NCBI GenBank assembly: GCA_002256435.1
Contig: NKJC01000004.1
Location: forward strand, 248,001-312,000
Source: Chitinophagaceae bacterium BSSC1
GTDB lineage: Bacteria > Bacteroidota > Bacteroidia > Chitinophagales > Chitinophagaceae
Direction: 5' to 3'
Length of the DNA: 64,000 nt
A model generated the notes under the pieces. The model saw only the letters and a program-made list of their open reading frames with translations. It searched no databases and had not been told where the DNA came from. Position 1 is the first letter of the stretch. Each line of letters begins with the position of its first letter. The translations under genes and the position numbers were made by a program. Below, one piece after another: positions 1 to 9,216 of the stretch.

Positions 1-953
1 TACCTGCCAATAGGCTTGGGTTAGCTAAATGGTTATTTGATCCCAAAAATCCATTAACGGCAAGGGTCTATGTAAACAGAATCTGGCAAGAGTTTTTTGG
101 AAGAGGATTGGTCAAAACAGTTGCGGATTTTGGTATGCAAGGAGAATTGCCCACCAATCCAGCATTATTAGATTGGCTGGCCGTTGATTTTAGAGAACAT
201 GGTTGGAATATCAAAAGATTGGTCAAGCAAATGCTCATGAGTGCTACTTACCAACAGGCAAGTAATATGAGTAAGGAAAAATTAGAAAAAGATCCATTGA
301 ACCTGTATTTGTCGTATGCGCCTAGACTGCGTTATCCTGCAGAAATTATTAGAGATATGTTACTAGGTAGTAGTGGATTGCTAAATACTAGTATTGGTGG
401 TCCAAGTGTGAAACCATATCAACCACCTGGGCTTTGGGAAATGGCTACTTCCGGAAGGGGAATCCTTAAAAAATACGTTCAGGATACAGGTGCAGCTTTG
501 TATAGAAGGGGTATTTATACCTTTATCAAAAGAACGGTTCCACCGCCATCTATGATGTTGTTTGATGGCAGTAACAGAGATGAATGTCAAGTATCTAGGT
601 ATAGAACCAATACGCCATTGCAAGCCCTGATTATGTTGAATGATCCAACAGTCATAGAAGCGTCTAAAGCACTATCGGATCAGTTATTGATGCAGCAAAA
701 AAATCCCAAAGCCTTAATAGAGACTGCTTTTCAAACCATACTTTGTAGAAAACCCAGTGAGCAAGAAATGACAGCATTACTGTCTTATTGGGATCAAGCC
801 AAAAAGGAATGGAACGGTAAATCAAAAGAATGGGACAAGACTTTAGCTATTGGTGCATATCAGCCCAAAACCAAGAATAAATTAGACTTGGTGGTTAGTA
901 TGCAAACCATTCAATTAATGTATAATATGCAGGAAGCTATTACCAAAACCTGA
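1..953 (+). CDS. DUF1553 (PSD1) domain protein, 3' part of gene
   Basis: The reading frame is open from base 3, so the gene begins outside the window; the internal ATG at 108 is not the start. The visible part carries the hallmarks of DUF1553: an NRLGLAKWLF segment, then NPLTARVYVNRIW, FFGRGLVKT and DFGMQGELPTNP. Near residue 200 of the visible part is NTPLQALIMLNDP, also typical. In Planctomycetes such proteins are about 700-1100 aa, with a cytochrome-like PSCyt domain and DUF1549 before DUF1553; here those would lie upstream. The biochemical function of the family is not established. The next gene starts 2 bp after the stop, so this is the upstream member of an operon with the DUF1501 protein, its usual partner. 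Confidence 0.85.
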   Translation, partial: PANRLGLAKWLFDPKNPLTARVYVNRIWQEFFGRGLVKTVADFGMQGELPTNPALLDWLAVDFREHGWNIKRLVKQMLMSATYQQASNMSKEKLEKDPLNLYLSYAPRLRYPAEIIRDMLLGSSGLLNTSIGGPSVKPYQPPGLWEMATSGRGILKKYVQDTGAALYRRGIYTFIKRTVPPPSMMLFDGSNRDECQVSRYRTNTPLQALIMLNDPTVIEASKALSDQLLMQQKNPKALIETAFQTILCRKPSEQEMTALLSYWDQAKKEWNGKSKEWDKTLAIGAYQPKTKNKLDLVVSMQTIQLMYNMQEAITKT

Positions 954-955
954 TT

Positions 956-2410
956 ATGGAAAAAGAACTTTTAGAAAGAGGGTTAAACCTAAACCGTAGA
1001 AAATTTATCTCCAAACTTAGTTTAGGCTTGGGTTCTGCGGCATTGGGTTCCTTATTAATTCCGGATCTATTTTCAGGTTCCAATAATTTGGAAGAAAATA
1101 TCATGCGGGGATTGCCACATTTTGCACCCAAGGCCAAACGCGTTATTTATTTGTTTCAAAATGGAGCGCCTTCTCAATTAGAAACATTTGATTACAAACC
1201 ACTCTTGTGTCAAATGATGGGAGAGAACCTCCCCGAATCAATTAGAGGAACCCAACGACTCACGGGCATGAGTGCCTATCAAACCAGTTTCCCGTTGGTG
1301 GGTTCTTATTATAAATTCAACCAACATGGTAAATCAGGGGCATGGGTTAGTGAGTTGTTTCCACATATGGCAGGCATTGTAGATGACCTCTGCATTATTA
1401 AAACCATGCATACGGAAGCCATTAACCATGATCCAGCATTAACTTTTTTTCAATCTGGTGCTCAGCAAGGAAATAGACCTTCAATGGGGTCTTGGGTAAG
1501 CTATGGTTTGGGTACAGAGAACAATAATCTTCCAGCTTTCTGTGTGCTTTTATCAAGAGGTAAGGGTAATGGCCAAGGTGTATATTCAAAACTTTGGACC
1601 AATGGATTTCTAGACTCAGTGCACCAAGGAGTACAATTTAGTAGTGGAGAAAATCCAATTTTGTATTTACAGGATCCAGATGGTATGGATAGGGTTACCA
1701 GACGCAATATGTTGGATAAGATTGCTGCCCTAAATCAAATGGAAATGGATGCCTACGGCGATCCTGAAATAGCGGCAAAAATCCAACAATATGAAATGGC
1801 TTATCGCATGCAAACCGCGGTGCCAGAGATCATGGATACTTCTAAAGAATCTGAAAGTATTGTCAAGCTCTATGGAGCGGATTGTTTGGTACCCGGAACT
1901 TATGCAGCCAATTGTTTGTTGGCCAGAAAATTATCAGAGAATGGTGTTCGCTATATTCAACTCTATCACCAAGGATGGGACCAGCACGGCAACCTACCCA
2001 ATGAAATGCGTGGGCAAGCCATGGATGTGGATCAACCTTCTGCAGCATTAATCAAAGACTTAAAACAGCGAGGACTTTTAGACGAAACCTTGGTGATTTG
2101 GGGCGGAGAATTTGGCAGAACCAATTATTGCCAAGGAAAAATGCAACAAGACAATTATGGTAGAGACCATCACCCCAGGTGTTTTAGTATTTGGATGGCG
2201 GGAGGAGGAATTAAGCCAGGGGTAGTACATGGAGAGACTGATGAATTTGGATATAATATTATCAAAGATCCTGTTCACGTGCATGATTTTCAAGCAACAG
2301 TCTTGAACCTGCTTGGATTGGATCATGAAAAATTAGTTTATAAATTTCAAGGAAGAAGGTACCGATTAACAGATCTCTATGGCAATGTAGTCAATCAAAT
2401 TATTGCTTAA
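956..2410 (+). CDS. DUF1501 family protein (alkaline phosphatase/sulfatase-like fold), Tat-type leader
   Basis: The 484-aa protein begins with a twin-arginine-like leader (NRRKFISKLS at residues 13-22, then a hydrophobic stretch rich in Gly, Leu and Ala), suggesting export in folded form. The C-terminal half has the DUF1501 signature: IWGGEFGRT, a following GRDHHPRCF, an AGGGIKPG segment and GETDEFGYN. The His and Asp residues there resemble the metal site of the alkaline phosphatase/sulfatase superfamily, to which DUF1501 is distantly related. Known genomic habit of the family: it sits beside DUF1549/DUF1553 genes, as here (2 bp spacing). The substrate is unknown; hydrolysis of a sulfate or phosphate ester is possible but only inference. 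Confidence 0.88.
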   Translation: MEKELLERGLNLNRRKFISKLSLGLGSAALGSLLIPDLFSGSNNLEENIMRGLPHFAPKAKRVIYLFQNGAPSQLETFDYKPLLCQMMGENLPESIRGTQRLTGMSAYQTSFPLVGSYYKFNQHGKSGAWVSELFPHMAGIVDDLCIIKTMHTEAINHDPALTFFQSGAQQGNRPSMGSWVSYGLGTENNNLPAFCVLLSRGKGNGQGVYSKLWTNGFLDSVHQGVQFSSGENPILYLQDPDGMDRVTRRNMLDKIAALNQMEMDAYGDPEIAAKIQQYEMAYRMQTAVPEIMDTSKESESIVKLYGADCLVPGTYAANCLLARKLSENGVRYIQLYHQGWDQHGNLPNEMRGQAMDVDQPSAALIKDLKQRGLLDETLVIWGGEFGRTNYCQGKMQQDNYGRDHHPRCFSIWMAGGGIKPGVVHGETDEFGYNIIKDPVHVHDFQATVLNLLGLDHEKLVYKFQGRRYRLTDLYGNVVNQIIA

Positions 2411-2419
2411 AACTATTGC

Positions 2420-3442
2420 ATGAAAAGAAAAGATTTTATTCAAAAAACAATGATGGCTTCGGCATCTTTTTTAATTACTCGTGACTTAATGGCCAAACCC
2501 AAGGGCCCAATTTATGGCCACAATGAAAAACGATATCGGTTTAATGAAACCTGGGGTAGGCTTAATCCAGACAAGACCCCAGTGAATGATTGTCATGAAA
2601 TGGTGCAGGACAGTAAAGGAAGAATATTGTTGCTAACCAATGAAACCAAGAATAATATTATTGTCTATAATAAGTCAGGAAAATTATTGGAGTCATGGGG
2701 TAAGGAATATCCTGGGGCACATGGTCTGACTATTCAAAAAACAGGTAAAGAAGATTTTCTGTTTATTACAGATACCAACCGTCATCAGGTATATAAAACG
2801 GATATACATGGTAAACTGATTTTTACTATTGACCCTCCCAAAGATTTGTATCCTAAACAAGAGCAATTTGTTCCAACAGAAACTACTGTTTTAGAGAACG
2901 GAGAATTTTATATTGCTGATGGATACGGAGCACAAAATATTCTACACTATGATGCAGAGGGGAAATTGAAAAACCATTTTGGAGGTAGAGGTGATGGTGA
3001 TGCCCATTTGGATAATGCTCATGGAATTTGTGTAGACAAACGTGGAACAACCACAACTTTAATTGTCACAGATAGAAGTAGGAATGCTTTTAAACGGTTT
3101 TCTTTAGATGGGAATTTGTTAGAAGTTATAAAGCTACCTGGGGCTTGTGTTTGTAGGCCTGTTATCAAGGGTGATTATTTATATGCTGCAGTATTACGAT
3201 CGCCTAATTTGAATACAGAAGGGTCAGGCTTTGTAACCATCTTGAATAAGGACAACAAAGTGGTTTCTAATATTGGGGGATCAGAACCCAATTATGTAAA
3301 CGGAGTTTTGCAACCCATGTCTCAGCAACAAAAATTATTCACTCATCCCCACGATGTTTGTGTAGATGACGAAGGAAATATCTATGTTGCCCAATGGGCA
3401 TCTGGTAAAGTATATCCCTATAAATTCAGCCCAGTAGCATGA
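2420..3442 (+). CDS. NHL-repeat / six-bladed beta-propeller protein, exported
   Basis: The 340-aa protein has a short basic N-terminus (MKRKDF) and a weak hydrophobic leader, resembling a Tat/Sec signal. The body holds repeated propeller-like units: EMVQDSKGRILLLTNE, HGLTIQKTG, FLFITDTNRHQVYKTD, FYIADGYGAQNILHYD, HGICVDKRG and HPHDVCVDDEGNIYVAQW. This G-x-x-h-V-ADxxNxR-h pattern is that of NHL repeats and peptidylamidoglycolate-lyase-like propellers. It may bind a partner or act as a lyase; no function is assigned. The gene starts 9 bp after the DUF1501 stop, and its stop overlaps the next start (ATGA at 3439-3442), so it is translationally coupled to the cytochrome gene. Confidence 0.85.
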   Translation: MKRKDFIQKTMMASASFLITRDLMAKPKGPIYGHNEKRYRFNETWGRLNPDKTPVNDCHEMVQDSKGRILLLTNETKNNIIVYNKSGKLLESWGKEYPGAHGLTIQKTGKEDFLFITDTNRHQVYKTDIHGKLIFTIDPPKDLYPKQEQFVPTETTVLENGEFYIADGYGAQNILHYDAEGKLKNHFGGRGDGDAHLDNAHGICVDKRGTTTTLIVTDRSRNAFKRFSLDGNLLEVIKLPGACVCRPVIKGDYLYAAVLRSPNLNTEGSGFVTILNKDNKVVSNIGGSEPNYVNGVLQPMSQQQKLFTHPHDVCVDDEGNIYVAQWASGKVYPYKFSPVA

Positions 3443-5580
3443 TGGATGTAAGGAAAATAATGAAGACACTAAGTTTTTGTGGACTGGTATTTCTAGGCTT
3501 TTTGTTGCTATTTGAAAATAGGGTGGCATTGCCTATTTGGTTACAAGTAGCGGGTAGGTATCATACACTGTTGTTGCACTTTCCAATTGTACTATTGTGC
3601 TTGGTTTTATTGGCTGCTGTTTGGAATGAGCCCTTGATGCAAACAACAAAATGGAAAAACTTTGAATCCCTTACTGTATTAACAACGGTTGCTACTGCTA
3701 TCCTGGGATTCTTATTATCAATAGAGCAAACAGATAAAGGCAATACATTGTTTTGGCACAAATGGTCAGGAACCATTTTAGCTTTTTTAGCATATCTATT
3801 TTGTTTTTATAGAGAAAGGATCTTGGAGACTCAAATTAAACTAAGGATTAGTGCAGTTTTCTTATTCTTGATATTAACCATAACAGGACATTGGGGTGGC
3901 AGTATTACACATGGAGATGGTTATTTAACAGCAGTATTTCAAAGCAACAAATCAGAACCATTGGAATTGTCAGAGGCCCGCATTTTTAAAGATGTGGTGC
4001 AACCCATTTTAGCAGATAAATGTGGTAATTGTCACAAAGCATCTGTATTAAAAGGTGGGCTGTCTTTAGAAGATAGTGTTTCTATTTTTAAAGGTGGAAA
4101 AAATGGCAAAGCCATTGTTGCTGGTTCATTGGACAAGAGTTTGTTGTATCAACGTTTGGTCTTGCCAATGACCGATAAAAAACATATGCCTCTTTCGGAA
4201 AAACCACAACTTTCTGCTTCAGAACTAGCGTTAATAGAAGAGTGGATCAAAATGGGGGCGCCATTTGAACAGTTATTAGTAGAAAGGCCCTTGGCCGATA
4301 GTCTTAGAATCTTGTCCATGCCATTTTTGGACAATAGATTAAAAAAATCTTCAGAAAAACAGTATGATTTTAAGGCGGCTTCAGCAGATCAAATTGCGGA
4401 ACTAAATAACAATTATCGTGTTGTAAAACAATTAGGTTTTTCTTCACCAGCTTTAGCGGTTTCTTTTTTTGGTAAAGCAAATTATTCCTTTGATCAATTA
4501 AAAGCTTTGAAACCCATTGCCAGTCAGATTGTTCATTTGAACCTAGCCAAAATGCCGGTTACTAATGATCAATTAGATTGGATGACTAATTTGGAAAACT
4601 TAGAAGAGCTAAACTTAAATTATACAGAAATTGACAATAATAATTTAAAAGCACTTGCCGGATTAAAACATTTGCATTCCTTGTCCTTGGTAGGTACCAA
4701 GATTAATCAAAAAGGTCTTGAGATAGTATCATCATTTTCTGAACTAAAGACTTTATATGTTTGGAACACAGATCTCACATTAGCAGAAATGAAAAATCTG
4801 CAAGTAAAATTCCCAGCTATTCAAATTGAAACAGGTTTCCAAGGGGCAGATACCATGGTGATTCCCCTTAATCAACCTATCATTAGCACGGCTGCTGGAT
4901 TTTTTAAAGAAAAAGTCAGTATTTCATTAAAACACGTGATCAATGGGGTTGAATTGAGATATACCTTAAATGGAAAAGAGCCTGATAGTATAAGTTTATT
5001 ATATAGTTCGCCATTCTTTGTTGACTCTAGTTTTAAATTAACTGTAAAAGCATTTAAAAAAGGGTGGTTGCCAAGTAAGCCTGTCAGTAGCCAATATTTT
5101 AAAGCAGGTATACCAATAGTTAAATCAACCCTGCTTACTCCTCCGGATCCAAAGTATGCCTTACATGCAGATAAAATTCTAATTGATTTAGACGCAGGTG
5201 ATCCAGGTGATTTTGGTACTAGGGCACTAGGCTATCAGAAAAACGATGCTATTGTGGTATTGGATATGGGAAAGCCAACTGAAATGCATGGCTTGAAAGT
5301 GCTGAACTTACAAAATATTGGGGCCTATATTTTTCCTCCTGTACAGATGCAAGTTCTTGGGTCAAACAATATGCAAGATTGGAAACAGCTTTCTAATCAA
5401 CATTATACTATGCCTATTAAAATGGCGGGAGCAAACACGCCATTTCTAACTTTAAATTTCCAATCCGCAACCTATAGATTTCTGAAATTTTCTGCCAAAC
5501 CCATTGCTAAATTACCAGAATGGCATCCCGGAAAAGGGCAACCTGGTTGGTTTTTTATGAGCGAGTTGGTGGTGTATTAA
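3439..5580 (+). CDS. Membrane-anchored c-type cytochrome with LRR, chitobiase-like and discoidin-like domains
   Basis: This 713-aa multidomain protein has hydrophobic segments at about residues 9-25, 41-62, 77-94, 110-124 and 135-150, with an early YHTLLLHFP motif of the DUF2231 type. A PSCyt1-like haem domain follows: CGNCH at 195-199 (CxxCH haem attachment) and HMP around 249-251, which could give the axial Met ligand. Residues about 355-470 are leucine-rich repeats (LEELNLNYTEI, LHSLSLVGTKI). Residues about 485-550 resemble the chitobiase/beta-hexosaminidase C-terminal domain (LRYTLNGKEPD). The C-terminus (about 575-710) looks like a galactose-binding/F5-8 fold. A cell-surface or periplasmic electron carrier bound to a glycan substrate is a reasonable inference. 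Its start overlaps the previous stop by 4 bp. Confidence 0.8.
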   Translation: MMDVRKIMKTLSFCGLVFLGFLLLFENRVALPIWLQVAGRYHTLLLHFPIVLLCLVLLAAVWNEPLMQTTKWKNFESLTVLTTVATAILGFLLSIEQTDKGNTLFWHKWSGTILAFLAYLFCFYRERILETQIKLRISAVFLFLILTITGHWGGSITHGDGYLTAVFQSNKSEPLELSEARIFKDVVQPILADKCGNCHKASVLKGGLSLEDSVSIFKGGKNGKAIVAGSLDKSLLYQRLVLPMTDKKHMPLSEKPQLSASELALIEEWIKMGAPFEQLLVERPLADSLRILSMPFLDNRLKKSSEKQYDFKAASADQIAELNNNYRVVKQLGFSSPALAVSFFGKANYSFDQLKALKPIASQIVHLNLAKMPVTNDQLDWMTNLENLEELNLNYTEIDNNNLKALAGLKHLHSLSLVGTKINQKGLEIVSSFSELKTLYVWNTDLTLAEMKNLQVKFPAIQIETGFQGADTMVIPLNQPIISTAAGFFKEKVSISLKHVINGVELRYTLNGKEPDSISLLYSSPFFVDSSFKLTVKAFKKGWLPSKPVSSQYFKAGIPIVKSTLLTPPDPKYALHADKILIDLDAGDPGDFGTRALGYQKNDAIVVLDMGKPTEMHGLKVLNLQNIGAYIFPPVQMQVLGSNNMQDWKQLSNQHYTMPIKMAGANTPFLTLNFQSATYRFLKFSAKPIAKLPEWHPGKGQPGWFFMSELVVY

Positions 5581-5593
5581 TCAGCTTACTACT

Positions 5594-7849
5594 ATGTGTA
5601 AACAAGTTATTACGTGTTTAATATGGATGCTGCTAGTTAAATCAGCTTTGCTTGAAGCCCAACCATTATCAGTTAAAACATCTATAAACAAGCAACGGCC
5701 TGTAACAGACTGGTTATTATCCAATCAAAGCTATCAAGCCAAAGTTTACCCATCGGCTGATGCTAAAGAAATTGTATTAGAAAACGGGTTGGTCAAAAGG
5801 ATTTTTAGAAACCAAGGAACCATTGCCTGTATTAGTTTTCAAAACTTAATCAATGGTCAAGAAATTATTAGAGCTATTAGTCCGGAAGCAACAATAATGG
5901 TCAATGGTCAGTCCTTGCCAATTGGTGGTTGGATAGGACAAAAAGAAAAAGCATATTTAAAGCAGGAATGGTTTTCAAAAATGCAAGCAGATACCAGTGC
6001 CTTTAGATATGATTCATTTTCAGTGAGCCCAATTCCTGTTTATTTGAAATGGAAACCCAAGTCATGGGCTTCCAATAAACAACAACCCTCCGGAAAATTA
6101 TTGCGATTTCATTATACTGCAAAGCATTCATCAGTGCAGGGATTAACCGTACAAATCAATTATGCATTGTATAATGGTATCCCTTTAATAGTTAAGTGGG
6201 TTGAAATGGTCAATAGGTCTTCAAGCTCAATAGCCTTAAATAAGGTCACAAGTGAATTAATTGCAGCAGTAGAAGAGGAGAGTGCAGTAGTTGGAGCTAC
6301 TGAAGAAGCCACTATACAAGAACAAGCATTAACAGAGGCGCAAAAGAAACAGCTTCCTGCCAAGGGAATGAAAGTGCCAGAAAGTATTTATATAGAGACC
6401 AATTATGCTTTTAATAATGCCATGCGCTATCCATTGAGTGACCAAACCACACACTGGAAAGTGGATACTAGCTATACATCACAAGTCAATTATAATTTTA
6501 GAACGCCTTGTTTGTTAGAGGTTTATCCAGATAAGGCTTACCAAGTTGTGCTGACTCCAGGTCAGACCTATAGTTCTGTTAGAACCCATGAGTTATTGAT
6601 GGATTCATATGATAGAGAAAGACGAGGACTGGCTATTCGCAAAATGTACCAAACCATTGCACCTTGGACAAGTTCCAATCCCATTTTCATGCATTTGGTG
6701 AGTAAGAATGATGCAGAAGTTCGGAATGCCATTGACCAATGTGTAGCAACTGGCTACGAGGCGCTTATATTAAGTTTTGGGAGTCATATTAATATGGAGG
6801 ATAGTACTGCTTCTAATATTGCTAGATGGAAGGCCAACGCAGCATATGCTCATTCAAAAGGTATTTTAATTGGTGGCTATTCATTGTTTTCTAGCAGACG
6901 CATCAGTGATGAAGATGATGTAATCAGTGCCGTTACTGGAAAGCCGGGGGGAGCATTTTTTGGAAATGCACCTTGTTTTGGAAGTAAATGGGGGCTTGGC
7001 TATCGCGATAAAATCAAACTGTTTTTTAGTCAAACCGGTTTTGATATTTGGGAAAATGATGGCCCTTATCCTGGTGACCTTTGTGCGTCTACCAAACATC
7101 CAGGACACAAAGGATGGGAAGACAGTCAGTGGGAGCAAATGAAGATTCAGAAAGAATTATACAGTTGGCTCAATGAACAAGGGGTTTATATTAATGCGCC
7201 TGATTGGTATTTTTTAGATGGTACCCATAAAATTGCCATTGGTTATAGAGAAGTGAATTTCTCTTTACCCCGTGAAAATCAAATTATCCTCAATAGGCAG
7301 AATATTTATGATGGAACCTGGAATATGAGTCCTAGTATGGGTTGGGGGTTTGTGCCACTGACCAAATACCAGGGTGGTGGCCCAGAAGCCATTCTAGAGC
7401 CATTACAAGAGCATTTATTGGATTACAAACAATTGATGATCCAATATTATGGATCAGGGGTACAGGCCTGTTATAGAGGCCCAAGACTCTATGACACAGA
7501 TAGCACCAGAAGAATGGTAACATCCGTAATTGATTGGTATAAAAAGTATAGAAGTATCCTCAATAGTGATATTATTCATTTGAGAAGACCAGATGGGAGG
7601 GATTGGGATGGAATCTTGCACGTAAATCCAAAGCTTCCTCAAAAAGGATTTATGCTTTTATATAATCCCTTAAATGAACCCATTACCAGATCCATACAAG
7701 TGCCCTTGTATTATACAGGACTTAATAGTCAGGTTAATGTTTATGAACAAGGAAAAACCAAGCAGCGCTTAAACTTAAACAGGGCTTATGAAATGCCTTT
7801 GACATTTACTATTCCTGCTAATTCATATACTTGGTATGTTATTGAATAA
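5594..7849 (+). CDS. Secreted glycoside hydrolase-like protein (clan GH-D / alpha-galactosidase-like, putative)
   Basis: The 751-aa protein begins with a Sec-type signal peptide (CLIWMLLVKSALLEAQ). The N-terminal 250 residues look like a beta-sandwich (VYPSADAKEIVLENGLVKR), followed by a probable TIM barrel with HSKGILIGGYSLFSSRR, FDIWENDGPYPGD and INAPDWYFLDGTH. A barrel preceded by a beta-sandwich, with an Asp in the DIWENDGPY strand, resembles the GH36/GH27 clan, but I do not recognise a defined family. The C-terminal 80 residues look like a small beta-domain. The gene starts 13 bp after the cytochrome gene and ends directly against the convergent fucosidase gene, so a role in breakdown of a fucose-containing or galactose-containing glycan is inferred. 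The exact substrate is not readable. Confidence 0.6.
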   Translation: MCKQVITCLIWMLLVKSALLEAQPLSVKTSINKQRPVTDWLLSNQSYQAKVYPSADAKEIVLENGLVKRIFRNQGTIACISFQNLINGQEIIRAISPEATIMVNGQSLPIGGWIGQKEKAYLKQEWFSKMQADTSAFRYDSFSVSPIPVYLKWKPKSWASNKQQPSGKLLRFHYTAKHSSVQGLTVQINYALYNGIPLIVKWVEMVNRSSSSIALNKVTSELIAAVEEESAVVGATEEATIQEQALTEAQKKQLPAKGMKVPESIYIETNYAFNNAMRYPLSDQTTHWKVDTSYTSQVNYNFRTPCLLEVYPDKAYQVVLTPGQTYSSVRTHELLMDSYDRERRGLAIRKMYQTIAPWTSSNPIFMHLVSKNDAEVRNAIDQCVATGYEALILSFGSHINMEDSTASNIARWKANAAYAHSKGILIGGYSLFSSRRISDEDDVISAVTGKPGGAFFGNAPCFGSKWGLGYRDKIKLFFSQTGFDIWENDGPYPGDLCASTKHPGHKGWEDSQWEQMKIQKELYSWLNEQGVYINAPDWYFLDGTHKIAIGYREVNFSLPRENQIILNRQNIYDGTWNMSPSMGWGFVPLTKYQGGGPEAILEPLQEHLLDYKQLMIQYYGSGVQACYRGPRLYDTDSTRRMVTSVIDWYKKYRSILNSDIIHLRRPDGRDWDGILHVNPKLPQKGFMLLYNPLNEPITRSIQVPLYYTGLNSQVNVYEQGKTKQRLNLNRAYEMPLTFTIPANSYTWYVIE

Positions 7850-9187
7850 TTAAAGTCCGCCCTTACCTCTATATAGTTTAATGGGTTTTTCCAATTGCAC
7901 TTTGAGTACAGTAATATAAGTATCCAGTTTATTGGAGGGGACATCTATGTAAACCAATCCAGGAACAGCGCTCCAAGAAATTTTTCCTACAATCTTATGT
8001 TGTAGTTTGGTTTGATTACCCAAAATTTCTATGGATTTAATTTTGCTATCCAAACCTTTTAACATAACAGGTCCACTGGTTTTGGCTTGTAAGAATAAAT
8101 ACAAAGTGCTACTGTCTTTTGAAAGGGTAGTAGGTCCATAAAAATGTCCCTGAGGAATGCCACCAAGTCTGTCAAATATGGCATCGCCATTGCGTTGATT
8201 CCATTTACCTAATTCTGTTAGTATAGTAACTTGTTCTTTGGGAATAGTACCATCGGCCTTTGGCCCAATATCTAATAACAAGTTACCTCCGTTTGCAACT
8301 GCGTCTACAAAAATGCTGATGACTTCATAGGGTGTTTTCCATGCAGTATCCTTTTGTTGGTATCCCCAATTGTTATTGGTAGTCATACAAAGTTCCCACC
8401 ATTTGAATGAAGGTCTGGATACTGGAAAATTTTGTTCTGGGGTTTCATAATCACCATATCCTTGGAGTCTACCATTAATGATGGTATTTGGATTGTCATG
8501 TAGCAAAGATTCCCGAATTCCTTCTGCATCCCAATCAGTGGCACTATGTTCCCAGTCGCCATCAAACCAATAAAGGTCTGGATGATAATTTTTTGAAAGC
8601 TCATTTAATTGACCATTCAAGAAAGTCTTGAATTTGTTCCAACGCTCGGGCTGATCCTTAATTTTATAACGGGTACTGTCTTTTAAAAAACCTGGGTAAT
8701 CAGGATGGCTCCAATCTAAGAGTGAAAAATAAGCACCAGCCTTAATATTGTTTTTTCTAAGTGCTGCAAACAAAGGTGCAATCAAGTCTTTTTTGGCAGG
8801 TGAGGCTTCTACCACATTTAATTGATTCTGCTTGGTAGGCCAAAGTGCAACACCATCATGGTGTTTGGTAGTTACTACTGCATATCTAGCCCCGGATGCT
8901 TTGATCAAACCAGCCCAATACTCAGGTTGATATTTGCTGGCAGTAAAGCCATTCAATTGTTTCATATAATCCGGATAAGAAATCTCCTTATTGTGAAAGC
9001 TCCAGGATTCATTAATCCCATTTACAGCATAGATGCCATAGTGGATAAAGATGCCCAATTTGGCATCGGCAAACCACTGCATTTTGCTTTGGATACTTTC
9101 TTGTGCAACTTTGGATTGTGCATTTGCAATCAATAGGCTGCAAGTAGCCATCAGCGTAGCTAAACCCATTTTGTATTTCTGTAACAT
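7850..9187 (-). CDS. Alpha-L-fucosidase, GH29
   Basis: The 445-aa secreted enzyme has a signal peptide ending near ANAQ (residues 21-24). GH29 signatures are clear: WFADAKLGIFIHYG at 38-51, VVTTKHHDG at 104-112, the nucleophile region DLYWFDGDW with candidate nucleophile D209, and NGGNLLLDIGP further on. GH29 enzymes hydrolyse terminal alpha-L-fucose from glycans with retention. The C-terminal ~100 residues form a probable beta-sandwich. The length is normal for the family. The stop codon abuts the stop of the convergent glycosidase-like gene with no spacer, suggesting a shared locus on opposite strands. Confidence 0.93.
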   Translation of the reverse strand: MLQKYKMGLATLMATCSLLIANAQSKVAQESIQSKMQWFADAKLGIFIHYGIYAVNGINESWSFHNKEISYPDYMKQLNGFTASKYQPEYWAGLIKASGARYAVVTTKHHDGVALWPTKQNQLNVVEASPAKKDLIAPLFAALRKNNIKAGAYFSLLDWSHPDYPGFLKDSTRYKIKDQPERWNKFKTFLNGQLNELSKNYHPDLYWFDGDWEHSATDWDAEGIRESLLHDNPNTIINGRLQGYGDYETPEQNFPVSRPSFKWWELCMTTNNNWGYQQKDTAWKTPYEVISIFVDAVANGGNLLLDIGPKADGTIPKEQVTILTELGKWNQRNGDAIFDRLGGIPQGHFYGPTTLSKDSSTLYLFLQAKTSGPVMLKGLDSKIKSIEILGNQTKLQHKIVGKISWSAVPGLVYIDVPSNKLDTYITVLKVQLEKPIKLYRGKGGL

Positions 9188-9216
9188 AAGGCTATTTCTA
9201 ACTTGAAAATAACCAT

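Noticed and set aside
108..953. Gene start at ATG 108
   Set aside because: The frame is open and protein-like from base 3 with DUF1553 motifs, so the gene begins before the window.
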